Shown here one piece after another: positions 9,701 to 17,636 of a DNA stretch of 64,000 bases. Below the pieces are notes generated by a model. That model was given only the letters and a program-made list of their open reading frames with translations. It was not told the origin of the DNA and searched no databases. Every line of letters starts with the position of its first letter. Position 1 is the first letter of the stretch. The stretch is from Chitinophagaceae bacterium 26-R-25 (GTDB lineage: Bacteria; Bacteroidota; Bacteroidia; Chitinophagales; Chitinophagaceae): positions 2,294,001 through 2,358,000 of the forward strand of contig JARWSJ010000001.1 of NCBI GenBank assembly GCA_029906195.1, written 5' to 3'. The position numbers were made by a program, and so were the translations under genes.

Positions 9701-9846
9701 CGCACACAGGTCTTTAAACTTTGGGGCCATTCTTCCACACTTCCGAGCACGGTCTTTCCCCAATCCATTGACTTCATCAGCTCACCCGTTTCGCCACCGC
9801 CCTCAAAAAGCAGCAGCGAAGCCGATTCTAATTTGGCTCCGGTCAT
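6781..9846 (-). CDS. Hybrid sensor histidine kinase with two kinase modules
   Basis: A 1021-residue signalling protein without predicted membrane helices, so probably cytoplasmic. Order: PAS-like domain (about 30-165), GAF-like domain (170-335), first kinase module (HisKA with H359 in SHEFRTP, ATPase with DTGIGIP near 504), receiver domain (620-740, acceptor D673 in SDIMMP, K725), coiled coil (745-785), second kinase module (H794 in SSHDLQEP, ATPase with DNGIGFD). The layout suggests an internal phosphorelay or cross-talk between two kinases (inference). The response regulator just upstream (14-bp gap) is the probable partner. The last codons (ITE-stop) are written by the inverted repeat at 6760-6793. 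The input signal is unknown. Confidence 0.93.
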   Translation of the reverse strand: MTGAKLESASLLLFEGGGETGELMKSMDWGKTVLGSVEEWPQSLKTCVRIVLTSRQPMFVWWGKELINIYNDPYKAIVGGKHPWALGKPASEVWSDIWDQAGPRAEKALMENTGTYDEALLLIMERNGYPEETYYTFSYSPVPGEDGRPAGIICANTDDTDRIIGERQLRTLKDLGKYILDCASNEEAYQKTIHILKQNPHDFPFAAIYEIKDGKVAKLQDATEDRLKTLLPVETDIQSQHGIASLFQQVIDEGKLNVFRNAQQVIGQVTGSAWAKAPDNCLVIPLMQSGHPFPFALMVIGLNPFRQPDEKYLDFFRLVADQVATCISTLYAYDQERKRAEALAEIDKAKTVFFSNISHEFRTPLTLMLGPLESMLGNADDLHEDHIANIESTHRNAMRLLRLVNTLLDFSRIEADRVQARFSPVNLSQLTIDISSAFRSVIENVGLEYKVSIKNMSNKVYVDREMWEKIVLNLLSNAFKYTLSGKIEIQLEEKNGDVVLSVSDTGIGIPEKELPQLFNRFYRVKNAGGRTYEGTGIGLSLVKELVELHNGTINVESKEGVGTVFSVCMASGKDHLPADQIQERNDDIFTTSLSSIYVNEAISLTGDKQRKGTVAAEKINEKKYRVLVVDDNSDMRDYMGRLLNKEYEVVTAENGKDALGKIYHQRPDLILSDIMMPVMDGIELLHAVKSNTSTDTIPVIFISARAGEEARIEGYNIGADDYLVKPFSSKELLARVRSQLKIANMHKEVNDALENKVKERTKELQKASEKLEQTNTELRRTNKELEQFAYVSSHDLQEPLRKIQTFADLINRNIEQPAFDVKRYLEKINLSAERMSILIKDLLNFSKLSKINEEFVATDLNKILEDVISDFEVLIKQKNAEIKFTSLPVIKAIPVQMNQLFYNLISNGLKFSRQEKTVIEIKCAVEKGEDIFNAKCDLATDQSYLHLSFEDNGIGFDQSYADQIFTIFQRLNSDQQRFSGTGIGLAICKKIVENHRGCIGAHGAENIGATFDIYLPMQITE

Positions 9847-9860
9847 CAGGTTATCTTTTT

Positions 9861-10256
9861 TTAGATGGATACTTTAAATAATTCTGCCAACGTATCTACG
9901 AGGGCCGACAGGCTCGTAGGCTTTACAATATATTTTGAAGCGCCCATTTGTTTGGTTTCCAAATGAGACCTCTCATCGTCAGCGGTTGAGTAGATAATGA
10001 TGGGAACATTATTGAGGTGGGGCATTTTCCTTATTTCAACAAGGCACTTTCTCCCATCCATCCTTGGCATGTTCAGATCTATGAAGATATATTCCGGTAA
10101 AAAAGAGGGATCGTTTTCCAGCAATTCAAGCGCCTCAAATCCACTGCTTGCGTAAACGCATTGCATGGCCTTGTTAGTTTCCCTGACAGCCAATTCAAAA
10201 ATCTCCTGGTCATCCAGGTCATCGTCAATCAGCAGAAGTGTTGGAGCTTGGTTCAT
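9861..10256 (-). CDS. Single-domain response regulator (receiver only)
   Basis: A 131-residue receiver domain with no output domain, of the Rcp1/CheY-like type often paired with phytochrome-like kinases. Visible are the acidic pair in LLIDDDLDD near the N-terminus, the acceptor aspartate in FIDLNMPRMDG (about residue 61), the conserved threonine/serine region IIYSTADDE, and lysine in YIVKPTS. It is co-oriented with the two-kinase protein, 14 bp upstream of it, so it is likely cotranscribed and phosphorylated by it. An AAGGAG-like sequence lies further upstream, but the promoter is not clear. Confidence 0.92.
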   Translation of the reverse strand: MNQAPTLLLIDDDLDDQEIFELAVRETNKAMQCVYASSGFEALELLENDPSFLPEYIFIDLNMPRMDGRKCLVEIRKMPHLNNVPIIIYSTADDERSHLETKQMGASKYIVKPTSLSALVDTLAELFKVSI

Positions 10257-10349
10257 AACGTTGAAACGGTTGTGAATACAACAGCGAGGTTTTGCTTTTT
10301 CTCCTTAAAAATAATATTTAATGTGAAATGAGTAAAGAGAGGAGGAAGA

Positions 10350-10451
10350 TAATTGAGAGTTGAAAATTGAAAGTTGAAAGTGAATTTGCTTTTTGAGCTT
10401 GCCGATTGCATTCAAATGCACTTTCAACTTTCAACTTTCAATTTTCAATTA
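10350..10451. repeat. Short-word inverted repeat, word RTTGAAA
   Basis: Arms 10350-10382 and 10419-10451 match at 30 of 33 positions; the loop is 36 bp. It lies between purE (ends at 10453) and the promoter side of the response regulator gene, both on the minus strand. Confidence 0.8.
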
Positions 10452-10452
10452 A

Positions 10453-10962
10453 TTAAGCATCAAACCCATTAGGCTGACCGCCTTCTTTCAGCTTGTCTAC
10501 TTTTTTCAAAACTTCTTTTTCAAGGTTTTCTTTATATGCAGCCACTTTATTTCCGAGGTTTTCATCAAATGCACCGAGAATTGTTGCGGCAAGAATACCT
10601 GCATTCTTCGCAGCATTCAATGCCACCGTTGCCACAGGAATACCGTTTGGCATTTGCAGAATGGACAAAACCGAATCCCAACCATCAATAGAATTAGAGG
10701 ACTTGATAGGAACGCCAATTACCGGCAAAGAGGTGATCGAAGCCACCATGCCCGGCAAATGCGCTGCACCACCAGCACCTGCAATAATTACTTTTAAACC
10801 TCTTTCTTTTGCTTTCTGTGCATACTCCACCATGCGCAGCGGTGTACGGTGAGCCGATACTACAGTAAGCTCATACGAAATGCCAAATTCTTTTAAAACA
10901 TCAGCAGCAGCCTGCATTATACTCAGGTCACTATCACTGCCCATAATTATTCCAACATGCAT
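10453..10962 (-). CDS. purE: N5-carboxyaminoimidazole ribonucleotide mutase
   Basis: Purine biosynthesis enzyme that moves the carboxyl group of N5-CAIR to give CAIR. The 169-residue length and the motifs [16 protein letters not shown] (catalytic histidine) and [11 protein letters not shown] match class I PurE. It is usually partnered by PurK, which is not seen next to it here. The gene stands alone between two inverted-repeat elements, with no operon partner. Confidence 0.97.
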   Translation of the reverse strand: MHVGIIMGSDSDLSIMQAAADVLKEFGISYELTVVSAHRTPLRMVEYAQKAKERGLKVIIAGAGGAAHLPGMVASITSLPVIGVPIKSSNSIDGWDSVLSILQMPNGIPVATVALNAAKNAGILAATILGAFDENLGNKVAAYKENLEKEVLKKVDKLKEGGQPNGFDA

Positions 10963-10989
10963 AGATTCTTGTAGATTTTGAGAGCAAGG

Positions 10990-11119
10990 TAATTTGAAAA
11001 TTTGAAAATTTGCTAATTTGAAAATTCTTTCCCTGCGTCATTTCCGAGTTTCTCCTGAATGCGCTTAATGCTACACAGAAACAATTTTCAAATTTTCAAA
11101 TCCTCAAATTTTCAAATTT
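10990..11119. repeat. Short-word inverted repeat, word AATTTGAA
   Basis: The left arm 10990-11026 and right arm 11083-11119 are complementary over most of their length, built of an 8-bp word. The right arm overlaps the stop of tcdA (11112) and encodes its last two residues. Confidence 0.78.
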
Positions 11120-11831
11120 CGAGCAAAGCTCGAATGACCACACTGGCACACGTACAGCCGAAAATCGCGGGCATGTAAGAAATCGTTCCGATGATGGATT
11201 TTTTGGGCAATGCTTTCTCTGTTACGATCACGCGATCTTCGTCGATGTCTTCCGGTGAGAAAACAGCCTTTACGTTGGAAATATCCACCTTGTTTAAGTG
11301 CTTTCTAACATATCGGGCAAGTTTACAGCTATGCGTTTCTGACAAAAAACTCGTCTTAACCTGCGATGGATCCATTTTTCCGCCAGCTCCCAAAGAACTT
11401 ACCATCGGAATATTCAGGTCAATACAAATCTTAATGAAATTTACCTTCGCCGAAAGCGTATCAATACAATCCACCGCATAATCGAAGTGCCCATTTTGCA
11501 CAATCTCGCGGGTTCTTTCACCTTCAATAAATTCGGGAATAACGGTTAGTTCTATTGCAGGATTGATATCGCGGATACGCTCGGCCATCACCTCCGCTTT
11601 TAATCTCTTTTCCGTAGAATGAAGCGCCGGAATCTGGCGGTTAGCGTTGCTGAGGTCCACCACATCTGCATCCACAATCGTCATTTTTCCAATGCCGGCA
11701 CGGGCGATCATTTCTGCGCAAATTCCTCCTACTCCGCCCAGGCCAACCACCAACACATTTTTCGATTGTAATTTTTCTACTTTTTCATCCCCCAACAACA
11801 GCTGGGTTCTACTCATCCAGTAAGGGATCAT
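11112..11831 (-). CDS. tcdA: tRNA threonylcarbamoyladenosine dehydratase (TcdA/CsdL, E1-like)
   Basis: ATP-dependent enzyme that cyclises t6A to ct6A in tRNA; E1/ThiF/MoeB superfamily. The ATG at 11831 gives MIPYWMSRTQLLLG, the normal start; the longer frame from 11984 runs through a repeat element and is not believed. Seen: nucleotide loop GLGGVGG (about 30-36), DADVVDLSNANRQ with the acidic and arginine residues of the adenylate site, and DCIDTLSAKV. The catalytic-cysteine region of thiolating E1 enzymes is not clear, as expected for TcdA. At 239 residues it is slightly short for the family (about 250-270). It diverges from dnaG. Confidence 0.88.
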   Translation of the reverse strand: MIPYWMSRTQLLLGDEKVEKLQSKNVLVVGLGGVGGICAEMIARAGIGKMTIVDADVVDLSNANRQIPALHSTEKRLKAEVMAERIRDINPAIELTVIPEFIEGERTREIVQNGHFDYAVDCIDTLSAKVNFIKICIDLNIPMVSSLGAGGKMDPSQVKTSFLSETHSCKLARYVRKHLNKVDISNVKAVFSPEDIDEDRVIVTEKALPKKSIIGTISYMPAIFGCTCASVVIRALLEI

Positions 11832-11857
11832 AATTGATTGCGTTAGGTTGCAAATAT

Positions 11858-12000
11858 AGTTGAGAGTTGAGAATGGAGAGTTGAGAGTTACATCTTCTCT
11901 ATAAAGCGACATATCACAGCCAAAAATCGCTTTGTATCTTAACCAGTTATACCTTTCAATGCTGCTTCCACTCTCCATTTTCAACTTTCAACTTTCAACT
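11858..12000. repeat. Short-word inverted repeat between divergent tcdA and dnaG
   Basis: The left arm 11858-11890 (RTTGAGA words) and right arm 11970-12000 (TTTCAAC words) are complementary with several mismatches. The 79-bp loop has no ORF. It sits between two gene starts, so it cannot be only a terminator. Confidence 0.65.
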
Positions 12001-12022
12001 AAACTTCACTAACTTGCCCCCG

Positions 12023-14020
12023 ATGATTTCGCAGGAAACGATACAGCAGATATTAAGCAGAATTGATATTATTGATATCGTTGGTTCATTCGTAAAATTA
12101 AAAAAGCGAGGGTCCAACTATATTGGTCTATGCCCATTTCACAATGAAAAGTCCCCTTCCTTTTCGGTAAGTCCGTCAAAGGAAATTTATAAATGTTTCG
12201 GATGCGGCAAAAGTGGAAACGGCATCGGCTTCATCATGGAGCACGAAAAGTACACTTATGTCGAGGCGCTTCGCTGGCTGGCCAACCGCTACAATGTGGA
12301 AGTCGAAGAAACCGAAACCAGTCCGGAGTACAAGGCACATTTGCAGGTGGCCGACAGCCTGCACGTGATCAACGCATTTGCCCAGAAATACTTTGCAGAC
12401 ATTTTGATGAACAACGAGGAAGGTCAGGACATAGGCCTGAGCTACCTGAAACAACGTGGGTTCCGCGAAGAGGTCATTCAAAAATTTCAACTGGGCTATT
12501 GCCTCGAAAGAGGAAATGCTTTCGCTAAAACCGCCATCGCAAATCAATACAATCCGGAGTATTTGCAAAAATCAGGATTGGTGGTGCTGCGCAACGACGA
12601 ACTGCTGGACAACTATCGGGGCCGCATCATTTTTCCCGTTCATAACAACACAGGTAAGATCATTGGTTTCGGTGCCCGCATCATTAAGAAAAATGACAAG
12701 GCGCCCAAATACATCAATACGCCGGAAAACGAGCTGTACCTCAAAAGTAAAATTCTTTACGGCACTTATTTCGCACGCCAGGCCATCGATAAGCAGGATG
12801 AATGTTTACTCGTGGAAGGCTATACAGATGTGATTTCCCTGCACCAGGCCGGTATTGAAAACGTAGTGGCCAGCGGCGGCACATCACTTACACAGGACCA
12901 ATTACGCCTTGTTAAAAAATACACGAACAACCTGACCATCATTTACGATGGTGATGCCGCTGGTGTGAAAGCCGCACTACGCGGACTTGACATGGCACTT
13001 GAAGAGGGGCTAAACGTAAAGTTGGTGCTGATTCCGGACAAAGAAGACCCGGATAGCTACGTAAATAAAGTCGGCACAACTGCCTTTCGTGACTTTATTG
13101 CGGCCAATAAAAAAGACTTCATTCTTTTTCAGCTGGAAATTGCTTTGAAAGATGCATCAGGTGACACCACAAAGAAAGCTGCCGTTGTAAACCAGGTTGC
13201 AGAAAGTATTTCCAAGATCAACAAGGCCGAGGATTTTACAAAACAACAGGACTATATCCGTCAATGTTCGGAGATCCTTAGAATTGAAGAACATGGTTTC
13301 ACGACGCTGGTAAATAAATTCATCCGTGAAAGAGTAAGCAAGCAGGAAACAAAACAGCAAGGACCTGCTCAAAATTCCGGTCCTGCACCTGATGGCGATT
13401 TTCCTTTCTTTTCGGAACCCATGTACGATGAAAATGGGTTTGAAATACAAGGCCCACCACAACAGTTCCGGCAACAGGATGACACCATCAATCTCATTTT
13501 AAAAGACGAGTTACAAGAACGCTCTGTTGTAAGAGCATTGCTGGAATTCGGTTTAAAAGAATGGGATGGAAAGCGACGTGTAGTAGACTATTTTTTTGAA
13601 GAAATGGTAGACGATGATCTGTTTGACAATAAACAATTATTGCACATCATTCAAACCTACAAAGCCTGGTACGACGCAGGTTTGGAACCAACGTCCAAAA
13701 ATTTTCTTTACCACGAAGACCAGTCGATAAGCTCCATAGTTGTTTCCATCATGGATTTCCCTTACGAGCTTAGTTCAAAATGGAAAGAGGAATACGACAT
13801 GCCTGTGGCATCACGGGAAGATGTGTACGTACAAGAGGTGATTTCAACGCTCAATTACTTAAAGCTTCGCAAAATAAAGCGCCTGATCGAGCAAAACCAA
13901 AAGGACCTCGAACAGCCCCACACCAGTGACGAACAAATGATGCTCCTGCAAACGCACATGCACCTAAAGCAATTGGAGAAAGATATTTTGAAGAAAGTGG
14001 GAACGGTGATTTTGAAATAA
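12023..14020 (+). CDS. dnaG: DNA primase
   Basis: Synthesises RNA primers at the replication fork. The ATG at 12023 is chosen over the TTG at 12014 because MISQETIQQILSRIDIIDIV is the canonical start. The N-terminal CHC2 zinc ribbon has C37, H40, C58 and C61. The TOPRIM catalytic domain follows at about residues 258-340, with LLVEGYTDVISL (metal-binding glutamate) and YDGDAAG. The C-terminal part (about 430-665) is the DnaB-binding region, preceded by a proline/glutamine-rich linker. Full length for Bacteroidota (665 residues). Confidence 0.97.
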   Translation: MISQETIQQILSRIDIIDIVGSFVKLKKRGSNYIGLCPFHNEKSPSFSVSPSKEIYKCFGCGKSGNGIGFIMEHEKYTYVEALRWLANRYNVEVEETETSPEYKAHLQVADSLHVINAFAQKYFADILMNNEEGQDIGLSYLKQRGFREEVIQKFQLGYCLERGNAFAKTAIANQYNPEYLQKSGLVVLRNDELLDNYRGRIIFPVHNNTGKIIGFGARIIKKNDKAPKYINTPENELYLKSKILYGTYFARQAIDKQDECLLVEGYTDVISLHQAGIENVVASGGTSLTQDQLRLVKKYTNNLTIIYDGDAAGVKAALRGLDMALEEGLNVKLVLIPDKEDPDSYVNKVGTTAFRDFIAANKKDFILFQLEIALKDASGDTTKKAAVVNQVAESISKINKAEDFTKQQDYIRQCSEILRIEEHGFTTLVNKFIRERVSKQETKQQGPAQNSGPAPDGDFPFFSEPMYDENGFEIQGPPQQFRQQDDTINLILKDELQERSVVRALLEFGLKEWDGKRRVVDYFFEEMVDDDLFDNKQLLHIIQTYKAWYDAGLEPTSKNFLYHEDQSISSIVVSIMDFPYELSSKWKEEYDMPVASREDVYVQEVISTLNYLKLRKIKRLIEQNQKDLEQPHTSDEQMMLLQTHMHLKQLEKDILKKVGTVILK

Positions 14021-14169
14021 TGGAAAATTGAAAATTGAAAGTTGAAAATGCTGTAGGGGCGAATCGCATTCGCCCTAAATAAAAAGTCCCGCAAATGCGG
14101 GACTCTAAATATTTACATTAACTGTTACGCGGAAATAATTTTCAATTTTCCACTTTCAACTTTCAATTA
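14021..14169. repeat. Short-word inverted repeat, word RTTGAAA, with two hairpins in the loop
   Basis: The left arm 14021-14050 begins at the base after the dnaG stop and pairs with 14138-14169, which overlaps the stop of the converging gene. The loop contains a GGGCGAAT/ATTCGCCC palindrome (14057-14075; a related copy is at 50295-50313) and the terminator at 14085-14104. Confidence 0.8.
14081..14104 (-). terminator. Rho-independent terminator
   Basis: The stem AGTCCCGC/GCGGGACT (14085-14092, 14097-14104) is followed on the minus strand by a T-rich run, which suits the YdeI-like gene ending at 14167. Confidence 0.75.
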
Positions 14170-14841
14170 ATCCCTCGCTGTTTTCCTGCCCTCGCCCAGC
14201 CTTTCAATTGCTGTCTCTATTCTTTTCAAACGCGTTTCTTCTTTTCTCGCACCAGTGATCCAGTTCACATACTCTGTTTGACCGGCAACAGAAAGCTTTT
14301 CAAAAAAAGCTGTCGCCACTTTACTACGTCTTAATGCCTTTGCAAAATCTGGAGGCGTTGCCACTGTTTTCTTTTTTGTGGGAACAGCTACAGCAACATC
14401 GTCATCTCCGTCCTCTTCTTCTTCAAACACTTCTTCCTCCACTACTACAACGGCTTGTTCATTTTTGTGGAACCTGATGGCCGTCCATACATGATCAAGT
14501 GTTACCTCACCCACATTCTCAAACCCTGCTTCAGTAAGCATTTGCCAACTGCATGATCTGTTTAAATTAGAGGCGATCTTAGAAGTTGATTTTGGATACG
14601 CTACCCAAAATTTTCCTTCGTTGTTCAATGCAGGTAAAACATCTACAAGTATACCATTCAGCTGACACTCGTTGATGGCAAATACAAGCGCAAAGTCAAT
14701 TCCGCGCGATTTCAACAACGGCGTTACATTTTTTGCGAAGAATAATTTACTGAATTGTTTTTCGATTGTAGATGGTAAACCCTGAATGAGCAAGTTCTTT
14801 TCCTCTTTTAACTGAAGTTTCTCAATCACATTTTGCGACAT
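14167..14841 (-). CDS. YdeI/OmpD-associated family protein (OmdA domain)
   Basis: A 224-residue cytoplasmic protein. The C-terminal part, PPDFAKALRRSKVATAFFEK through YVNWITGARKEETRLKRI, is the YdeI/OmdA domain, linked in some bacteria to resistance to bacteriocins or peptides. The N-terminal 130 residues resemble DUF3052-type proteins (GKFWVAYPKSTSKI). The halves are joined by a very acidic linker (EEEVFEEEEDGDDD, about 145-160). No enzymatic motif is recognisable; the function is unproven. It converges with dnaG. Confidence 0.75.
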   Translation of the reverse strand: MSQNVIEKLQLKEEKNLLIQGLPSTIEKQFSKLFFAKNVTPLLKSRGIDFALVFAINECQLNGILVDVLPALNNEGKFWVAYPKSTSKIASNLNRSCSWQMLTEAGFENVGEVTLDHVWTAIRFHKNEQAVVVVEEEVFEEEEDGDDDVAVAVPTKKKTVATPPDFAKALRRSKVATAFFEKLSVAGQTEYVNWITGARKEETRLKRIETAIERLGEGRKTARD

Positions 14842-15009
14842 ATTTCAAACGTTTAATCTATTAGGTTAAAAAAGTTGCAGAAGTGCAAAGGTAGACTAAT
14901 TGTGCGTTTTACGAAATATAGATCGCATAAAAATCCCCTTTTGTCTATAAAAAGGGGATTTTTTGTTTGTTACAGACACGGCAATGCCTTGTCTCAACAG
15001 CTATTTACT

Positions 15010-15840
15010 TTATTTAGAGGCGTTTGCAGCCGGTTTGTAGTACTTTAAGGCTTCCGGCATGATCTGTTGCAATTGAGCGATCCTGGTAGATTCTACAGGG
15101 TGAGTGCTCAACATTTCAGGCGGACGGCTGCTACCTTCACTTGCTTTTTCCATTCTTTGCCATAAAGGAATTGCTTCGCGCGGATCATAACCTGCCATTG
15201 CGCAAAAATAAAGACCAAATTTGTCGGCCTCTAACTCGTCTTTACGAGAGAATGGCAACATCACTCCCACTTGGGAACCTACACCATAAGCGGTCATAAA
15301 CAACTGCTGTGTCGCAGCGGGTTTGCTCGCCAGCATAACACTCAGTGCTTCTCCACCATATTGTTGTACAAGACCCTGGCTCATACGTTCGCTACCGTGT
15401 CTTGCAACTGCGTGCATTACTTCGTGTCCCATTACAACTGCCAATGCATTTTCGTTTTGTGTAATAGGCAACAACCCTGTATACACAACGATCTTACCGC
15501 CCGGCATACACCATGCGTTCACTTCGTTGGATTGAACAAGGTGGTATTCCCATTTATAACCTTGGAGTTGGTCGGACATATTGTTTGCTGCAGCATATTG
15601 CGTTACTGCATTTGCGATGCGCTGACCAACGCGTGCAACCATTTGTGCGTTTTTATCTGCCGCAGAAACTACTTTAACCGAATCCAGGAACTGTGTGTAT
15701 TCCGTCAGTGCCATTGCCTGCACCTGGGATTCAGGGACAAGACTTAGCTGGCTTCTCCCGGTGAATGAATTCCGGGTACATGATGACATCATTGCCGCAA
15801 CGGACAATGGTAATAGAAAGGTTGAAATTATTCTTTTCAT
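15010..15840 (-). CDS. M48 family metallopeptidase, lipoprotein
   Basis: Zinc protease probably anchored in the periplasm or outer membrane. The lipobox SSC places the lipidated cysteine at residue 21. The catalytic motif is HEVMH (139-143) and the third zinc ligand lies in ELEADKFG (about 204). The size (276 residues) and lack of TPR repeats fit LoiP/YcaL-like enzymes thought to act in outer-membrane protein quality control (family knowledge). THPVESTRIAQL near the C-terminus is typical. Monocistronic; an AT-rich 167-bp gap lies downstream. Confidence 0.92.
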   Translation of the reverse strand: MKRIISTFLLPLSVAAMMSSCTRNSFTGRSQLSLVPESQVQAMALTEYTQFLDSVKVVSAADKNAQMVARVGQRIANAVTQYAAANNMSDQLQGYKWEYHLVQSNEVNAWCMPGGKIVVYTGLLPITQNENALAVVMGHEVMHAVARHGSERMSQGLVQQYGGEALSVMLASKPAATQQLFMTAYGVGSQVGVMLPFSRKDELEADKFGLYFCAMAGYDPREAIPLWQRMEKASEGSSRPPEMLSTHPVESTRIAQLQQIMPEALKYYKPAANASK

Positions 15841-15940
15841 AACGATGCTGATTATACAATATTCTTAAACAATCATCGTACCACCGGTAGTAGATCACTA
15901 AAATCCGGTAATAAAATGTGCGGTTGTATTTGAACGAAGG

Positions 15941-16600
15941 TTAATCTTTGATTTCACGACGACGCTGTTTTCTGCGGTCGCGGTATTTCAGGATAGGCAC
16001 TTTACTCTCTGATCCTTTCAGGATCCTGCTGATATTTTTTTGGTGCGTAAGTATCACCATCAGCGCCACGGCTACCGCAAAAATACGATAAGCGTGATTA
16101 TCAACATTAAAGATCACAAGGATAAATATGGGGAAAGCAATGCTCGCAAGAATGGAACTTAACGATACAAAGCGGGTAAGATATAGTACTAATAAAAACA
16201 CACCTACACAACAAAGGGAACTCCATGGCGAAACGCCTAACACCAGGCCAAACAAGGTTGCCACGCCTTTTCCACCTCTGAAATCTGCCCAAATCGGGAA
16301 AATATGTCCCAGCACCGCTGCCAGTCCAAGACCTATTTGCAAATTGGTTCTCGCAAAATCATTTTCAATTATGTAAGGAAGAAGATAAACAAGTTTTACA
16401 GCAATCAGGCCTTTCAACATATCTACGACCATTACAAACGTGCCCCATTTAGACCCTAAAACTCTGAAGGTATTTGTTGCACCAGCGTTGCCACTGCCAT
16501 AATCTCGTATGTCAATGTCAAAAAAATAACGGCTTACCCAAACGGAGGTAGGTATTGATCCAAGCAAATAAGCCAGCACTATAATCAAAGCTTCTTTCAT
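15941..16600 (-). CDS. plsY: Glycerol-3-phosphate acyltransferase PlsY
   Basis: Integral membrane enzyme that acylates glycerol-3-phosphate with acyl-phosphate, the first step of phospholipid synthesis. Motifs: GSIPTSVWVSR (motif 1), DYGSGNAGATNTFRVLG (motif 1/2 region) and DFRGGKGVATLFG (motif 2, glycine-rich). There are about six hydrophobic segments over 219 residues. The basic tail (YRDRRKQRRREIKD) is typical. It lies 71 bp downstream of prmA on the same strand and may be cotranscribed. Confidence 0.96.
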   Translation of the reverse strand: MKEALIIVLAYLLGSIPTSVWVSRYFFDIDIRDYGSGNAGATNTFRVLGSKWGTFVMVVDMLKGLIAVKLVYLLPYIIENDFARTNLQIGLGLAAVLGHIFPIWADFRGGKGVATLFGLVLGVSPWSSLCCVGVFLLVLYLTRFVSLSSILASIAFPIFILVIFNVDNHAYRIFAVAVALMVILTHQKNISRILKGSESKVPILKYRDRRKQRRREIKD

Positions 16601-16671
16601 TTGAATATCGGGTGTAGTTGGAAATCAAAAATAGGGAAAACTACCATAAAAAATTCGTCTTCCGCCATTCA

Positions 16672-17487
16672 TTACTGCATTTTAAGACAAATCCAACTGT
16701 TCCTCTCAATCGTTTCTACGTTTTTCAGGTTATTCTTTAAAGCTTCTTCAAGTATAATTTCTCTATCGGTATGCAGCAGACCGCTTAGTAACAAAACGCC
16801 ATCTTTTGCAAGATGTTGTTTCATTGCCGATAAAAATTGAAGGATTACATTACGGTTTATATTGGCAAGTATAATATCGAATTGTCTTCCCTCATTCAAC
16901 TCATCGGCGCGGTACAAATGTATTTTATTGCAATGATTTCTTTCCAGATTTTCGTCAGCATTTTCAATGCTCCATTGATCATTGTCAATGGCAGTCACAG
17001 ATGCGGCATTTTCTTTTTCTGCTAAAATTGCCAACACTCCTGTTCCTGTTCCAAAATCAAAAACGGACTTTCCTGAAAAATCCAATTCCTGCATTGCCTG
17101 GATCATCATGTAGGTAGTGGCGTGATGACCCGTGCCAAAACTCATTTTTGGAGTAATGATTATCTCGTGTTTTACATTCGGAACCGGAGCATGAAAATCA
17201 GCCCTGATGGCGCAATAATCTCCAACAATAACCGGCTCAAAATTCTTCTCCCACTCTTCGTTCCAGTTCTTGTCTTCCAGTTCGCTTTTAACAAAATGCA
17301 AATCATTTATAGTGCAATAGGTCGTAAATGCATCTTCATCAAAATCTTCTACCGGCACAAAGGCTTTCAACTTTTTCCTGTCTTCTTCAAAACCAGTAAA
17401 TCCCATGCCTGAAAGCACGGCAACGAGGATATCCTTTTGTTCTTCTTCGAGAGGAGAAATAAATGCAAATTCGAGATAGGATGCCAT
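16672..17487 (-). CDS. prmA: Ribosomal protein L11 methyltransferase
   Basis: SAM-dependent methylation of ribosomal protein L11. The ATG at 17487 is preferred over the TTG two codons upstream. Motifs: FGTGHHATTYMM, SAM motif I VFDFGTGTGVLAILAEK (about 140-156), DNDQWSIENADENLERN and ILANINRNVILQF with the NxxR segment. The N-terminal substrate-recognition domain covers about residues 1-100. 271 residues, normal for Bacteroidota. Confidence 0.95.
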   Translation of the reverse strand: MASYLEFAFISPLEEEQKDILVAVLSGMGFTGFEEDRKKLKAFVPVEDFDEDAFTTYCTINDLHFVKSELEDKNWNEEWEKNFEPVIVGDYCAIRADFHAPVPNVKHEIIITPKMSFGTGHHATTYMMIQAMQELDFSGKSVFDFGTGTGVLAILAEKENAASVTAIDNDQWSIENADENLERNHCNKIHLYRADELNEGRQFDIILANINRNVILQFLSAMKQHLAKDGVLLLSGLLHTDREIILEEALKNNLKNVETIERNSWICLKMQ

Positions 17488-17490
17488 AAG

Positions 17491-17582
17491 CAATAATTGA
17501 ATTATTGAATAATTGAATTATTGAACATTTCGGAAAGAATGAGCGAAGCCCAATCATCAATTATTCAGTTATTCAATTATTA
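17491..17582. repeat. Short-word inverted repeat, word WATTGAAT
   Basis: The left arm 17491-17525 is four 8-bp words and begins just upstream of the prmA start codon; the right arm is about 17557-17582, abutting the pnp terminator. Confidence 0.7.
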
Positions 17583-17613
17583 AAAAAAAGTGAGCCGTTT
17601 TGCAGCTCACTTT
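17583..17613 (-). terminator. Rho-independent terminator of pnp
   Basis: The stem AAAGTGAGC/GCTCACTTT (17587-17595, 17605-17613) is followed on the minus strand by eight or more T residues. It lies 23 bp past the pnp stop. Confidence 0.85.
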
Positions 17614-17636
17614 GAATAAAAATTATGTGTTCGCAA

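Noticed and set aside
11832..11984. N-terminal extension of tcdA
   Set aside because: The extension runs through the repeat at 11858-12000 and has no family resemblance.
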